From Eubacterium sp. AF22-9 (GTDB lineage: Bacteria; Bacillota; Clostridia; Lachnospirales; Lachnospiraceae), in assembly GCA_003458705.1 (NCBI GenBank), contig QRVH01000004.1:38337-102336 (forward strand): a stretch of 64,000 nt of DNA, written 5' to 3'. The stretch's first letter is position 1. Every line of letters starts with the position of its first letter. Of this stretch, positions 18,395-27,919 are shown in pieces. Below the pieces are notes generated by a model. That model saw only the letters and a program-made list of their open reading frames with translations, had not been told where the DNA came from and searched no databases. A program made the translations under genes and the position numbers.

Positions 18395-19114
18395 CTACTT
18401 TTTAACAGTCATTCTTTCACTTCCAACTACTGATGTAAATGTATCCCACAATACAGCCGCATCAGCTTTCACGCCAAAATGTTTCATACTTTCAAGGTTA
18501 TAACGCATTTTTGCCGGTAATACTTCATTCAGATATATATTATCTGTACTTTTTTCATCAACAGCCTCACCAAGAAGCTTGTCCTCATCCTTATAAGCAA
18601 TACTTGTCCTTGATGTAAGTCCGGCAGGAAGAAGAAGTGTCGCATACATCTCCTTGGTGTACTTCTTAACATACTTAGGAACTTCCGGTCTTGTTCCGAC
18701 AAGAGTCATATCCCCTGCAAGTATATTAAAAAGCTGAGGAAACTCGTCCATTCTGTACTTTCGTAAAAATGCTCCAACCTTAGTGATTCTTGAATCATTA
18801 TCTACAGTCACTGCTGCCCCTAGCTTACTTGCATTGTCAACCATAGTCCTGAACTTGTATATACGAAAAATTCTTCCATACTGTGTTACTCTCGCCTGCC
18901 TGAAAAAAACAGGTCCCGGTGAATCAAGTCTGATTGCAAGTGCAATTATTCCCATTGGAATAATTAAAACTGCCAGCATAATACCAGCAACAATAACATC
19001 AAGCACTCTTTTCATCTCTAACCACATTCTGTGTTTCATAAGTATATTATAGTATTTTCTTACTTCCTTAGTTCTCATTTCATCAGGAAGAAGCTGCCAT
19101 GGTCTTAACTCCAT
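18395..19114 (-). CDS. Undecaprenyl-phosphate phosphosugar transferase
   Basis: A 239-residue bacterial sugar transferase (polyprenyl-phosphate phosphoglycosyl transferase, PglC/WcaJ family). It would load the first sugar phosphate onto undecaprenyl phosphate. A re-entrant hydrophobic helix (about 40-62) is followed by RLDSPGPVFFRQARV, FRIYKFRTMV, the DE-like DNDSRITKVGAFLRKYRMDEFPQLFNIL and GDMTLVGTRPEVPKYV blocks of the family. The start is ATG 19114 with AAGGGGA ten bases upstream; a TTG at 19123 is too close to that site. With the adjacent dehydratase and aminotransferase the expected substrate is a UDP-amino-dideoxy sugar (inference). Confidence 0.9.
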   Translation of the reverse strand: MELRPWQLLPDEMRTKEVRKYYNILMKHRMWLEMKRVLDVIVAGIMLAVLIIPMGIIALAIRLDSPGPVFFRQARVTQYGRIFRIYKFRTMVDNASKLGAAVTVDNDSRITKVGAFLRKYRMDEFPQLFNILAGDMTLVGTRPEVPKYVKKYTKEMYATLLLPAGLTSRTSIAYKDEDKLLGEAVDEKSTDNIYLNEVLPAKMRYNLESMKHFGVKADAAVLWDTFTSVVGSERMTVKK

Positions 19115-19156
19115 CGTAATCAATCCCCTTTTTGTTGTTGTATAACTAATGTCCGA

Positions 19157-20347
19157 TTATTTCATTCTGTTAAACTGCTCTATTACATATTCTACCTGTT
19201 CATCAGTAAGACATGTATGAAGCGGCAGTGTAATCTCATTACGATACATATTATATGAATGTGGAAAATCCTTAATATCAAATCCCATGTTCTTATATGC
19301 CGTATGCATTGGAAGCGGCTTAAAATGTACATTAGTTGCAACACCTGCCTCAGCAAGTCTTGTAATCAGTTCATTACGCTCCTTAACATCCTTTCCAAGA
19401 AGCCTTACAAGATACAGATGACCACTTGAAGTATATTCATCTGTAAAATGCTTCATAATATCCACATCATCGGCTGCAATCCCTTGTGTATATCTCTCAA
19501 TTATATCTCTTCTTCTCTTAAGAAGTCCCGGATATCTCTTAAGCTGTACAAGCCCAATAGAAGCCATAATATCAGTCATGTTACATTTGTAATAAGTTCC
19601 TTTGATATCATATTCCCATGCACCAAGCTTAGTCTTTGCAAGCGCATCCTTAGACTGTCCGTGAAGTGAGTAAAGCATTATCTGCTTATATATATCCTCA
19701 TCATCAACTCCCGGAATACTTCTCCATGTAAGAGCTCCGCCTTCTGCTGTTGTAAGGTTCTTGACTGCATGAAATGAAAAGCTTGTAAAGTCAGCCTTCA
19801 TTCCACTCATAACACCACCCTCACTTGCTCCGAAACCATGTGCAGAATCAGCAACAATTGCAACTCTGCCAAGTGCCTCCTGAAGGGGTGTTGAAGCCTT
19901 AAATATATTCTTTTTACTCTCGACAATCTTTCTTATCCTGTCATAGTCAACCATAACACCACCTATATCTACAGGTATTACAGCCTTGGTACTCTCATTA
20001 ATTGCAGCTTCAAGCGCGTCATAATCAAGGTGATATGTGTCCTTTTCAACATCAATAAGAACAAGCTTTGCATTAACATGCGCAACGACACTTGCAGATG
20101 CTGTATAAGTGTATGCAGGAACAATAACCTCATCGCCCTCACCGATTCCTAACAGACGGAGTGCTGTCTCTAAACATGCTGTAGCTGAATTGAGACATGC
20201 CGCCCTGTTACAGCCTGTAAACTGAGCAATATTTCTTTCAAACTCTTTAGTTCTTGGACCTGTTGTAATCCATCCTGACCTTAAAGCCTCAGAAACTGCC
20301 TGAATCTCTTCCTCGGTTATATCTGGTGGTGAAAATAAAATATTCAT
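19157..20347 (-). CDS. DegT/DnrJ/EryC1 sugar aminotransferase
   Basis: A 396-residue PLP-dependent aminotransferase of the DegT/StrS family, normal length. It begins IPLS-like with FSPPDITEEEIQAV; GSGWITTGPRTKEFE (the sequence reads SGWITTGPRTKEFE) is the family N-terminal motif. AACLNSATACLE binds the phosphate, VADSAHGFGA carries the PLP-contacting Asp, and SFHAVKNLTTAEGGAL has the Schiff-base Lys. It likely aminates the 4-keto sugar made by the neighbouring 4,6-dehydratase (PglE-like role). Forty-two bases separate it from the sugar transferase gene and five from the lipoprotein gene, so all are one operon. Confidence 0.92.
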   Translation of the reverse strand: MNILFSPPDITEEEIQAVSEALRSGWITTGPRTKEFERNIAQFTGCNRAACLNSATACLETALRLLGIGEGDEVIVPAYTYTASASVVAHVNAKLVLIDVEKDTYHLDYDALEAAINESTKAVIPVDIGGVMVDYDRIRKIVESKKNIFKASTPLQEALGRVAIVADSAHGFGASEGGVMSGMKADFTSFSFHAVKNLTTAEGGALTWRSIPGVDDEDIYKQIMLYSLHGQSKDALAKTKLGAWEYDIKGTYYKCNMTDIMASIGLVQLKRYPGLLKRRRDIIERYTQGIAADDVDIMKHFTDEYTSSGHLYLVRLLGKDVKERNELITRLAEAGVATNVHFKPLPMHTAYKNMGFDIKDFPHSYNMYRNEITLPLHTCLTDEQVEYVIEQFNRMK

Positions 20348-20352
20348 AACTC

Positions 20353-21741
20353 TTATCTCCTTTTCGTACTCTGCTTTGTAGATGACTTTGTTGTTGCAGG
20401 AGTGACTGTTGGAACCTGTACCTGTGTTGTAGTCTCCTGGGTACCTCCACTTATCATTTCTGGAAATGCATATGTCAGGTCTCCTGCTGTATTAGCAATT
20501 GATATTGTATAACTAACTGTATTATATCCATTCTGCGAAAGTGTAATCGTCTTCTTTCCAGATGATTTATCAAATGAACACGGAACAGTTCCTATGTATT
20601 CACTATTAACATAAAGTACCGCTCCCTTAGGTGCTGTTATTGATACCTTATATCCACTTGTATTATCAGCCGCTGTACTTGTTGATGTACCGGATGAAGT
20701 CATATCGATAACCTTCGTAACATAAGCTGAGTTAACATTTATAATCTCAGAGTATTCCTGATAATTGTTGGCTACCAGCTTAATTCTGTGAGTTCCATAA
20801 GTCAAAGAAACAGGGGATGAATAATCAACCTCAGTTCCATCTATACTCATTACTGCACCGGACGGAGTAACCGAGAAATTAACCGCACCTGTTTTAACAG
20901 GATCCGTCTGGACTTCTGAAAAATCAACTGTGGTAGTTGCATCCTTTGATATAGTAACAGTCTTACTTGCTGACAGGCTACCATTACGGACATTAACCGT
21001 AAATGTACCAACAGGTGCAGTTACAAGCATATCCGGAGTAATACCAAGAAGCTGTCTGTTTCCAATACTTACATATCCACCGCTTAGTGCATCAACTCCT
21101 GTAAACTTAAGGTATCCGTGTCCCTCTGTCACATCAACAGAATAAACCTTTTCTCCCACGCCTCTTATAACCAGCTTATCCTGATCAACAAGCTGTGCAA
21201 TGCTTATTCTCTCATCTCCAGAAAGTACAACTGTGTAGCTTTCATATACCATATTGGATGCACCAATACTTAATTTCCTTGAACTCTCATCTACAGTAAT
21301 TCCTGAAACATCGTATCTCGCCCAGGCATCACTGTTTCCATATATCTTAGTCGCTTTGCCCTTCTTATCGACATATACATCATATATGCCTCCCATATCC
21401 ATGGTTGCCGCAGCCTTTACCTTACCGTATGCATCCTGAATATCTGTGCCACCTGAATAAGGCACTTCATATTCTGTTCCTGTGGATATATCAACAAACC
21501 TCATTTTAAGGTCACTTATATCACGCTGGGAAAGTACACCTGTAAATGTAGGATTCTCCCCATCACCTTTTATATCCTTATTAACAGTTGGTGCCGGTGT
21601 GATACTGCTTCCTGGCACCATTGCATTGCTGCTATTGTTACCGGATGCCGTACATGCAGTCGTTCCTACACAGAATATCACAACCAGACATATTGCCAAT
21701 ATCCTTTTAATAATATGTACATTCTTATACTTTCGTTCCAT
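20353..21741 (-). CDS. PEGA-domain lipoprotein
   Basis: A 462-residue secreted protein. The N terminus MERKYKNVHIIKRILAICLV and a lipobox-like VGTTAC near residue 30 mark a lipoprotein signal. A Ser/Asn/Thr-rich linker follows, then beta-rich repeats and two PEGA-type domains (about 285-340 with GAVMSIDGTEVDYSSP, and about 365-415 with GAVLYVNSEYIGTVPC), then a Thr/Gln tail. PEGA domains occur on surface proteins and are thought to contact envelope components. The start is ATG 21741 with GAGGAA upstream; in-frame ATGs at 21747 and 21810 are less well placed. It lies five bases before the aminotransferase gene, which suggests a role in the same surface glycan pathway, though this is only context. 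Confidence 0.8.
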   Translation of the reverse strand: MERKYKNVHIIKRILAICLVVIFCVGTTACTASGNNSSNAMVPGSSITPAPTVNKDIKGDGENPTFTGVLSQRDISDLKMRFVDISTGTEYEVPYSGGTDIQDAYGKVKAAATMDMGGIYDVYVDKKGKATKIYGNSDAWARYDVSGITVDESSRKLSIGASNMVYESYTVVLSGDERISIAQLVDQDKLVIRGVGEKVYSVDVTEGHGYLKFTGVDALSGGYVSIGNRQLLGITPDMLVTAPVGTFTVNVRNGSLSASKTVTISKDATTTVDFSEVQTDPVKTGAVNFSVTPSGAVMSIDGTEVDYSSPVSLTYGTHRIKLVANNYQEYSEIINVNSAYVTKVIDMTSSGTSTSTAADNTSGYKVSITAPKGAVLYVNSEYIGTVPCSFDKSSGKKTITLSQNGYNTVSYTISIANTAGDLTYAFPEMISGGTQETTTQVQVPTVTPATTKSSTKQSTKRR

Positions 21742-21787
21742 ATACATTCCTCGCAAAAAACTTATCCCCTCGTATCCTCCGATTTTA

Positions 21788-22912
21788 TCACAGACCACAC
21801 ATTTTATCAATTAATTCTCTTCTTTGTATATTCTGTGAAATAACAACTTTCAGCTTATCTATATTCTTTGCTGGAACCCACGCTTTTCCGGCATTATAAT
21901 ACTGGTTAATAATCTTCCAGAATTTTTCTGGAAAACTTAACAATGCAACCAGCATATCAAGGTCTACATCTGCAAGAGGTTTTAATTTATCATATTCATC
22001 AACAATCCTGTATGCCACATTGATATCCCAGTCATGCTTTTCCATAACCTTTCTTAAGAACTGGTATAAATCAGCGACCTGACAGTCATTATGGCATTTT
22101 TCGAAATTAGTCACGGCAGAACCTCCATTTTCCGTATCAAGAAAAACATTATGGTAATTATAACTACCATGTACTAACTCCCGTGTCTGTTCCATCCTCT
22201 CAAAACGCTCATCGAACTGTTCTGATTTAAGCAGTTCACTTGCATTATCTGCCTCTTTGTAAAATGTATCTATCGCACCAAGCGCTATCTGTTCAAATTC
22301 ATTTTTCTTCTTCTTGCCTCGCATATAATTAGCAGCTTTCTTAATCTCCTTTGTATGCCTGTCAAGATTCTGTCTCATCCCTGCGCCCTTATCAAACTGG
22401 ACATAAATATTCTGTGTGCGGCTTTCACTTGCTTTCAGCTCTGCCTCCTGTCCGTAATCTTCTGACTCCGCCAGCGCCATGCACTCCCAACGCCTCATCA
22501 TATTCTGATTTTCACCTTCCTGCACATATTTAACTCCAGCTGAAGAAACAACATTTAAACAAATATGCAGCTGCGCCAGTGTTCTCACTGCCCCCACAAC
22601 ATCATTTACAGACTTGACATCACATTCCCTGCCGCCAAACCAGTTTTTCATCACATATTTCCGCCCGTCATCTCCCACTGTAAAAAGTTCCCCATCCTGA
22701 TTTCTTACATATGAATCAACATTGTTAAATCCTGCCTCTGATACTGCATTTGTCACTGCCTCATCCCGCAGATAAAACCCGTCATTTCTGCTGCATTCAA
22801 GAAAAAGTCTGCATCCCCTGTCAGTAAAAAGGATTATTCCTCCACGACCTTTTACCATTTTCTTAATCTGCATATCATAAAATTTAAGACACTCTAATGA
22901 TTTATCGTTCAT
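21788..22912 (-). CDS. CotS-family spore coat kinase-like protein
   Basis: A 374-residue protein with the choline-kinase/APH-like fold of the CotS spore-coat family. A core strand KYVMKNWFGGRECD resembles the ATP-lysine region; VHGSYNYHNVFLD sits where the catalytic HGD-x4-N loop belongs, and VTNFEKCHNDCQVADLYQFLRK matches the metal-binding DFE-like segment with conserved CotS wording. In this copy the HGD aspartate reads Ser and DFE reads NFE, so catalysis is uncertain. The start is ATG 22912 with GGGGGA upstream. It is 46 bases before the lipoprotein gene and probably heads this operon; CotS relatives often sit beside glycosyltransferases in sporulating bacteria. Confidence 0.82.
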   Translation of the reverse strand: MNDKSLECLKFYDMQIKKMVKGRGGIILFTDRGCRLFLECSRNDGFYLRDEAVTNAVSEAGFNNVDSYVRNQDGELFTVGDDGRKYVMKNWFGGRECDVKSVNDVVGAVRTLAQLHICLNVVSSAGVKYVQEGENQNMMRRWECMALAESEDYGQEAELKASESRTQNIYVQFDKGAGMRQNLDRHTKEIKKAANYMRGKKKKNEFEQIALGAIDTFYKEADNASELLKSEQFDERFERMEQTRELVHGSYNYHNVFLDTENGGSAVTNFEKCHNDCQVADLYQFLRKVMEKHDWDINVAYRIVDEYDKLKPLADVDLDMLVALLSFPEKFWKIINQYYNAGKAWVPAKNIDKLKVVISQNIQRRELIDKMCGL

Positions 22913-23017
22913 AAAATCCCCCGTTTCTGCACTTGATACAGACGTCTTCTGCACATACGCCTACGTCTGCCTTATCTTATGAAAATAAATGCATCTATAT
23001 TCCTGTGAATCCGTATC

Positions 23018-23046
23018 TTGATGAAAATGTGTTTTTTTCTTATAAT
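23018..23046 (+). promoter_or_regulatory. Promoter of cca
   Basis: TTGATG (23018-23023), 17-base spacer, TATAAT (23041-23046), 57 bases before the cca start codon. Confidence 0.65.
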
Positions 23047-23103
23047 AAATAGAAATGGATTTAATTCGCACATTTATACTAATTAACATTGCAGGGGGAT
23101 AAT

Positions 23104-24357
23104 ATGCCGAAAACTTACCATATTGACATGCCGGAAGCTGTCAGGAATATTATACATACTATAGAAGAGCATGGATTTAAAGCGTATGCAGTTGGTGGCT
23201 GTATAAGGGACAGTATCCTTGGACGCACGCCTGATGACTGGGACATAACAACTTCTGCTGTACCCGGACAGGTAAAATCCTTCTTCAGAAGAACAATAGA
23301 CACAGGAATTGCCCACGGCACTGTAACTGTCATGATAGATAAGACAGGATATGAGGTAACCACCTACAGAATTGATGGAGAATATGAAGACGGCAGACAT
23401 CCTAAATCTGTTGAATTTTCTGCCAGCCTTGTAGACGACCTGTGCCGCCGTGATTTTACAATAAATGCAATGGCATACAACGATACTGATGGATTTGTTG
23501 ATGAATTCAACGGACTTGGCGATTTAGATGCGAAAATAATCCGTTGTGTTGGTAAACCAGAATTAAGATTTACAGAGGATGCATTAAGAATGATGCGTGC
23601 CATAAGATTTTCTGCACAGCTTGGATTTACCATTGACGGGCCAACATGGAACGCAATTAAAAAGCTTGCTCCGTCAATCAGTAAAATAAGCATGGAACGT
23701 GTGCATGTGGAGCTTGGCAAAACTCTTATGTCAGCACATCCCGATTATGTATCTGAATATTCAGAAGCGGGACTTTTCGCACCAATACTTCCGGTAATTG
23801 ACAATGCATTAAAGAGCCGTTACAGCCGCAAGATACTTGCCACCTTACGACACACCCCTGATAATATATACCTGCGCTACGCTGCACTTTTCATAACTTC
23901 TGCACCTGATGAAGCAGCAAAAACACTCCGCGCATTGAAAATGGATAACAAGACAGTTGACACAGTATCTAAGCTTGTTGAATTGTCAAAAATCGATATA
24001 GATGAAACAGAACCCGCTGTACGTACTGCACTTAACAAATATGGCAGAGAATTTCTTCCTCTGTGGCATGAACTTATGATGTCAGTAATACAGGCTTCAG
24101 AAGAAATTACAGGAATCGGCAATCCAGCAAAAGTAAAGCATCTCCTTACTCTTAAACGCCTTGTAACAGATATCCTGGAGCGCGGCGACTGCTTTACAAT
24201 TAAAGACCTTGATATATCAGGAAATGACCTTATTGAATACGGTCTTCAGGGACACGAAATCGGTGAAACTCTCAAATCCCTGCTTGATATAGTTATAGAG
24301 AATCCCAAGCTCAACGACAAAGCAACTCTGATTGCTATGATTGAACATATTAAATAA
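23104..24357 (+). CDS. cca: CCA-adding tRNA nucleotidyltransferase
   Basis: A 417-residue class II nucleotidyltransferase that builds or repairs the 3' CCA of tRNA. The head has AVGGCIRDSILGRTPDDWDITTSA (about 23-46; key pieces GGCIRD and DDWD), where the GG and DxD bind CTP/ATP and metals. HGTVTVMIDKTGYEVTTYR and RRDFTINAMAYN follow, as does the helical RNA-binding region with LRMMRAIRFSAQLGF. The C-terminal part lacks an obvious HD motif. Start ATG 23104 follows AGGGGGA; an ATG at 23089 is upstream of that site. It stands alone, with its own promoter and a strong terminator. Confidence 0.94.
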   Translation: MPKTYHIDMPEAVRNIIHTIEEHGFKAYAVGGCIRDSILGRTPDDWDITTSAVPGQVKSFFRRTIDTGIAHGTVTVMIDKTGYEVTTYRIDGEYEDGRHPKSVEFSASLVDDLCRRDFTINAMAYNDTDGFVDEFNGLGDLDAKIIRCVGKPELRFTEDALRMMRAIRFSAQLGFTIDGPTWNAIKKLAPSISKISMERVHVELGKTLMSAHPDYVSEYSEAGLFAPILPVIDNALKSRYSRKILATLRHTPDNIYLRYAALFITSAPDEAAKTLRALKMDNKTVDTVSKLVELSKIDIDETEPAVRTALNKYGREFLPLWHELMMSVIQASEEITGIGNPAKVKHLLTLKRLVTDILERGDCFTIKDLDISGNDLIEYGLQGHEIGETLKSLLDIVIENPKLNDKATLIAMIEHIK

Positions 24358-24368
24358 TATAAAAAAAT

Positions 24369-24408
24369 ATCCCTCACCAGTACCTTTCCGGCAAATCTGG
24401 TGAGGGAT
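24369..24408. terminator. Bidirectional terminator cca/proS
   Basis: Twelve-base perfect stem ATCCCTCACCAG / CTGGTGAGGGAT with a 16-base loop, A-rich before and T-rich after. It lies between the convergent cca and proS genes. Confidence 0.9.
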
Positions 24409-24434
24409 TCTTTTAATTCCCATCTTATATTTAA

Positions 24435-25874
24435 TTAATATGCCTTACCCCAGTAAACCATAGCCTTAGCAGGCTTACCACAGCATACGCACACATCACT
24501 TAACTTCTCCTGTGCAAATGGCATACATCTTGATGTACATGTAGTATCTTCCTTAATCTTGTCCTCACAAGCCTGGTCTCCACACCACATAGCCTTGATG
24601 AATCCAGCCTTATTAGCTGCTGTATCCTTGAATTCATCATAATTAAGAGCTGTGTATGTATGAGCATCTCTGTGAGCTCTTGCTCTCTCAAGCATATCCT
24701 TCTGGATAGTATCAAGAATCTCAGGAATCTTGTCCGCAAGCTCATTGATAGATACAGTAATCTTTTCTCTTGTATCACGACGAACGATAACAGCCTGATT
24801 AGCCTCGATATCTCTTGGTCCCATCTCAACTCTTACAGGGATACCACGCATCTCCTGCTCAGAGAACTTCCAGCCTGGATTCTTATCTGAATCATCAACC
24901 TTAACACGAAGTCCTGCTGCCTTAAGAGCCTGGCCAACTTCATAAGCCTTGTCAAGAACGCCTGCCTTCTTCTGCATAATAGGAATAACATCAACCTGAA
25001 CAGGTGCTACCTTAGGTGGAAGCACAAGTCCTGAATCATCACCGTGAGTCATGATAACAGCACCGATAAGTCTTGTTGTTGTTCCCCATGAAGTCTGGTG
25101 AACATATTTTAACTTATTATCCTTGTCTGTGTACTGGATACCAAATGCTTTGGCAAATCCATCACCAAAGTTATGGCTTGTACCTGACTGAAGGGCCTTA
25201 CCATCATGCATAAGCGCCTCGATAGTATAAGTAGCCTCTGCTCCTGCAAACTTCTCCTTATCAGTCTTACGTCCCTTAATTACAGGAATTGCAAGAACTT
25301 CCTCACAGAAGTCAGCGTAAAGGTTAAGCATCTGCTGTGTACGTGCCTCAGCCTCTTCTGCTGTAGCATGTGCTGTATGGCCTTCCTGCCATAAGAACTC
25401 TCTTGAACGAAGGAATGGTCTTGTCTCCTTTTCCCATCTTACAACTGAACACCACTGGTTATATACCTTTGGTAAATCTCTGTATGACTGTATCTCATCT
25501 TTATAGAAATCACAGAAAAGTGTCTCTGATGTAGGTCTTACACACATTCTTTCCTGAAGTGGATTAAGTCCGCCATAAGTTACCCATGCAACTTCTGGTG
25601 CAAATCCTTCTACATGATCCTTCTCAACCTCAAGAAGGCTCTCTGGAATGAACATTGGAAGATAAACATTCTCAACACCTGTTTCCTTGAATCTTCTGTC
25701 CATCTCATTCTTAATATTCTCCCAGATTGCATATCCAGCCGGCTTAAAAATCATGCATCCCTTGACGCTTGAATAAGACATAAGCTCTGCCTTCTTACAC
25801 ACATCTGTGTACCACTGAGCGAAATCCTCTTTCATGGATGTAATCGCTTCTACTAATTTCTTATCTTCTGCCAT
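24435..25874 (-). CDS. proS: Prolyl-tRNA synthetase, short archaeal type
   Basis: A 479-residue class II aminoacyl-tRNA synthetase that charges tRNA-Pro. It lacks the internal editing domain of long bacterial ProRS and matches the short archaeal/eukaryote-like form. Motif 2 is around [26 protein letters not shown], with the key run [15 protein letters not shown] (about 145-159); motif 3 is near [20 protein letters not shown] (here [16 protein letters not shown]). The C terminus has paired cysteines (TSRCMPF and [10 protein letters not shown]), as in the zinc-binding tail of this form. The RBS is GAGG before ATG 25874. A three-hairpin leader lies between it and the upstream gene. Confidence 0.96.
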   Translation of the reverse strand: MAEDKKLVEAITSMKEDFAQWYTDVCKKAELMSYSSVKGCMIFKPAGYAIWENIKNEMDRRFKETGVENVYLPMFIPESLLEVEKDHVEGFAPEVAWVTYGGLNPLQERMCVRPTSETLFCDFYKDEIQSYRDLPKVYNQWCSVVRWEKETRPFLRSREFLWQEGHTAHATAEEAEARTQQMLNLYADFCEEVLAIPVIKGRKTDKEKFAGAEATYTIEALMHDGKALQSGTSHNFGDGFAKAFGIQYTDKDNKLKYVHQTSWGTTTRLIGAVIMTHGDDSGLVLPPKVAPVQVDVIPIMQKKAGVLDKAYEVGQALKAAGLRVKVDDSDKNPGWKFSEQEMRGIPVRVEMGPRDIEANQAVIVRRDTREKITVSINELADKIPEILDTIQKDMLERARAHRDAHTYTALNYDEFKDTAANKAGFIKAMWCGDQACEDKIKEDTTCTSRCMPFAQEKLSDVCVCCGKPAKAMVYWGKAY

Positions 25875-25903
25875 AATAAACCTCTTTCTATGACATTACA
25901 GAC

Positions 25904-25964
25904 CCGTTTCATACGGAGCCTGATGCGAATGCTGCTTCGCATTGTCCGCCTGCCATTGACGGCA
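25904..25964. other. Three-hairpin spacer upstream of proS
   Basis: Within 93 bases three small hairpins are packed: CCGT-ttcat-ACGG (25904-25916), ATGCGAA-tgctgc-TTCGCAT (25923-25942) and TGCC-attgac-GGCA (25951-25964). They could end the upstream transcript or form the proS leader. No T-box features (stem I, T-box sequence) are visible. Confidence 0.45.
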
Positions 25965-25967
25965 CCA

Positions 25968-27038
25968 CTAGAGTTTATCATGTTCTAAAATGCTTTTCAA
26001 GTAAAGAACAAGTGCTTTTATTATACAATATGATATTGGGCCAAGAATAAATCCGACAACACCATACACAAGTATCCCGACATATATAACCGCAAGCATT
26101 GTAAATGGCGCAATTCCCATCCTATCGCCCATACATTTTGACTCCATAATCTCCCTCACAAAATAAGTGATAATATACAGAACCACAAGAATCACCGCAT
26201 TTTTCACATGCCCGAAAAGCAGACTTCCCACAGCCCACGGTATCAGTACCGTTCCCGTACCGAATATCGGAAGCGCGTCAATAATTCCCGTCAGCACACC
26301 AAGAAGAATCGCATAAGGGTTGCCTATTATTAAAAATGCGGTGGAACACAGCACCATATTAATCGACATTATAATAAGCTGCACCCTGAAATATACATTT
26401 ATCAAAGTCCTAAGCCCCACATGCACCGCTCCGACCTCGTCCTTAAATATAGTGTTCTCACGCCAGCTTCTGTATTTTTCCATTCCAGCCGCCGCATATA
26501 TCGTTCCAATAAAGCACACCACAAGTCCGGCAACTGCCATAACGCACCATGTTATAACCGGAACAGAATGTTTTCTCATAATTGTAAAAAACATCTGCTG
26601 TCCGTCACCATCTATAATTATTCCTTTACATTTTTCAAAAAATGCGTAACTACAGCCCTCTTTTAGCTTAATCCAGCCATCAATACGGCAGCATACAAGC
26701 TTAAACTGCCCATCAAGGCTGTTAATATTCTCATCAAAATTGGCTATGAAATCTTTAAGTTCGCGAAACGCCATATAACCGACATACAACAGCACTGAAA
26801 GAATTATAAGCGTCACCATTGTTACAACTATACTCGCAGCAAGCGTCTTTTTCTCCCTTAAAAGTTTCGCCAGCCCCACTATCGGCTTCTGAAGCAGCAC
26901 CGCAAAGCAGAATGCAAGCATGAACGGCCACACATAATAAAAAAGCACCTTGAATATAAAGAAAACCACCGCAATAATAACCACACTTCCCAAAAGAAGC
27001 GTTAAACGCTTCCTGAAACTCCACACATTTTCACCCAT
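25968..27038 (-). CDS. AI-2E family / YtvI-like membrane protein
   Basis: A 356-residue polytopic protein of the AI-2E/PerM transporter superfamily. There are two N-terminal membrane segments (about 12-45), a third near 65-85, a central soluble stretch (about 90-160), then five or more segments. The C-terminal hallmark ILLGVLTGIIDALPIFGTGTVLIP (key DALPIFGTG) is the family signature. The match to YtvI-like proteins of spore formers is the most likely subgroup. The start ATG 27038 has AGGTGG upstream; a GTG at 27050 is not needed. Substrate is unknown. It lies 93 bases ahead of proS. Confidence 0.85.
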   Translation of the reverse strand: MGENVWSFRKRLTLLLGSVVIIAVVFFIFKVLFYYVWPFMLAFCFAVLLQKPIVGLAKLLREKKTLAASIVVTMVTLIILSVLLYVGYMAFRELKDFIANFDENINSLDGQFKLVCCRIDGWIKLKEGCSYAFFEKCKGIIIDGDGQQMFFTIMRKHSVPVITWCVMAVAGLVVCFIGTIYAAAGMEKYRSWRENTIFKDEVGAVHVGLRTLINVYFRVQLIIMSINMVLCSTAFLIIGNPYAILLGVLTGIIDALPIFGTGTVLIPWAVGSLLFGHVKNAVILVVLYIITYFVREIMESKCMGDRMGIAPFTMLAVIYVGILVYGVVGFILGPISYCIIKALVLYLKSILEHDKL

Positions 27039-27170
27039 ATGCCACCTCACACCTGCTAATACTTATCGTTTAATTAGTGTGTGCGTGGCTGGGACATTTA
27101 TTCGCCGAATGTTGTTGATTAATTATTAAAACAAATGTATTCTTAATAAAAACATTAAAAGGATACAACC

Positions 27171-27848
27171 ATGCTTAATATAATACACGAAACTAAAGAC
27201 ATTATTATAGTGAATAAACCAGCCGGACAGCTATCCCAGGGTGCGAAAGGATTTGATTTAGACCTTGTAAGCGAGGTTATGACTTACAATGCCACACAGG
27301 GAAAGCCTGCATACGCAGCAATAATCAACCGCCTCGACAGACCGGTTTCAGGACTTGTACTTATTGCAAAGAATAAGTCCGCAGCTTCAAAGTATTCCAC
27401 ACTTATGCAGAAGGAAGGCGGATTTAATAAACAATATGAAGCTTTAATATGTGGAAAACTATCCGAACCAAAAGGAACTTTTGTGGATTATTTAAAGAAA
27501 GATGGAAGAACGAACACATCAGCCATAGTTCCGGCAGACGACGCCGCTAATGATAAAGAAGCAAAGCTTTCAAAGCTTGAATATGAAGTGATATCTTATG
27601 ATGAAGTTAAAGACATTACACATGTAAGAATACATCTGATTACCGGCAGACATCACCAGATAAGAGTACAGTTTGCAAGCCGCAGGAACCCGCTTGTTGG
27701 AGATTATAAATATGCCACTGCTGATTGCGGCATGGATAACGCCGTTAAAGCAGTGGCACTTAAAAGAAACCAGATTGCGCTGTGTGCAGTTTCACTTACA
27801 ATTGAAAATGAAACATATAGTATTGTGCCTGATTTCATGCCCGGCTGA
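27171..27848 (+). CDS. RluA-family pseudouridine synthase
   Basis: A 225-residue enzyme converting uridine to pseudouridine in rRNA or tRNA. The N terminus DIIIVNKPAGQLSQG is the family start, INRLDRPVSGLVLIAKN (about 55-71) holds the catalytic Asp in RLD, and the C-terminal HLITGRHHQIRVQFA-type stretch (ITGRHHQIRVQF) binds RNA. There is no S4 domain, so it is a short stand-alone form; the exact target cannot be told. Ribosome site AAAGGA, start ATG 27171. It stands alone and is followed by a strong terminator. Confidence 0.92.
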   Translation: MLNIIHETKDIIIVNKPAGQLSQGAKGFDLDLVSEVMTYNATQGKPAYAAIINRLDRPVSGLVLIAKNKSAASKYSTLMQKEGGFNKQYEALICGKLSEPKGTFVDYLKKDGRTNTSAIVPADDAANDKEAKLSKLEYEVISYDEVKDITHVRIHLITGRHHQIRVQFASRRNPLVGDYKYATADCGMDNAVKAVALKRNQIALCAVSLTIENETYSIVPDFMPG

Positions 27849-27871
27849 GTCCAATAATCAACAAAAATATA

Positions 27872-27905
27872 AGACCTGCGAACATTATGTACGCAGGTCT
27901 TTGTC
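27872..27905. terminator. Terminator between pseudouridine synthase and response regulator
   Basis: Stem AGACCTGCG (27872-27880) / CGCAGGTCT (27892-27900) with an 11-base loop and T-rich flank; works for both convergent units. Confidence 0.85.
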
Positions 27906-27919
27906 AAAACTCCCGTCAA

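Noticed and set aside
25875..25967. T-box riboswitch before proS
   Set aside because: Only 93 bases are available and neither the T-box sequence nor a long stem I with specifier loop is present.
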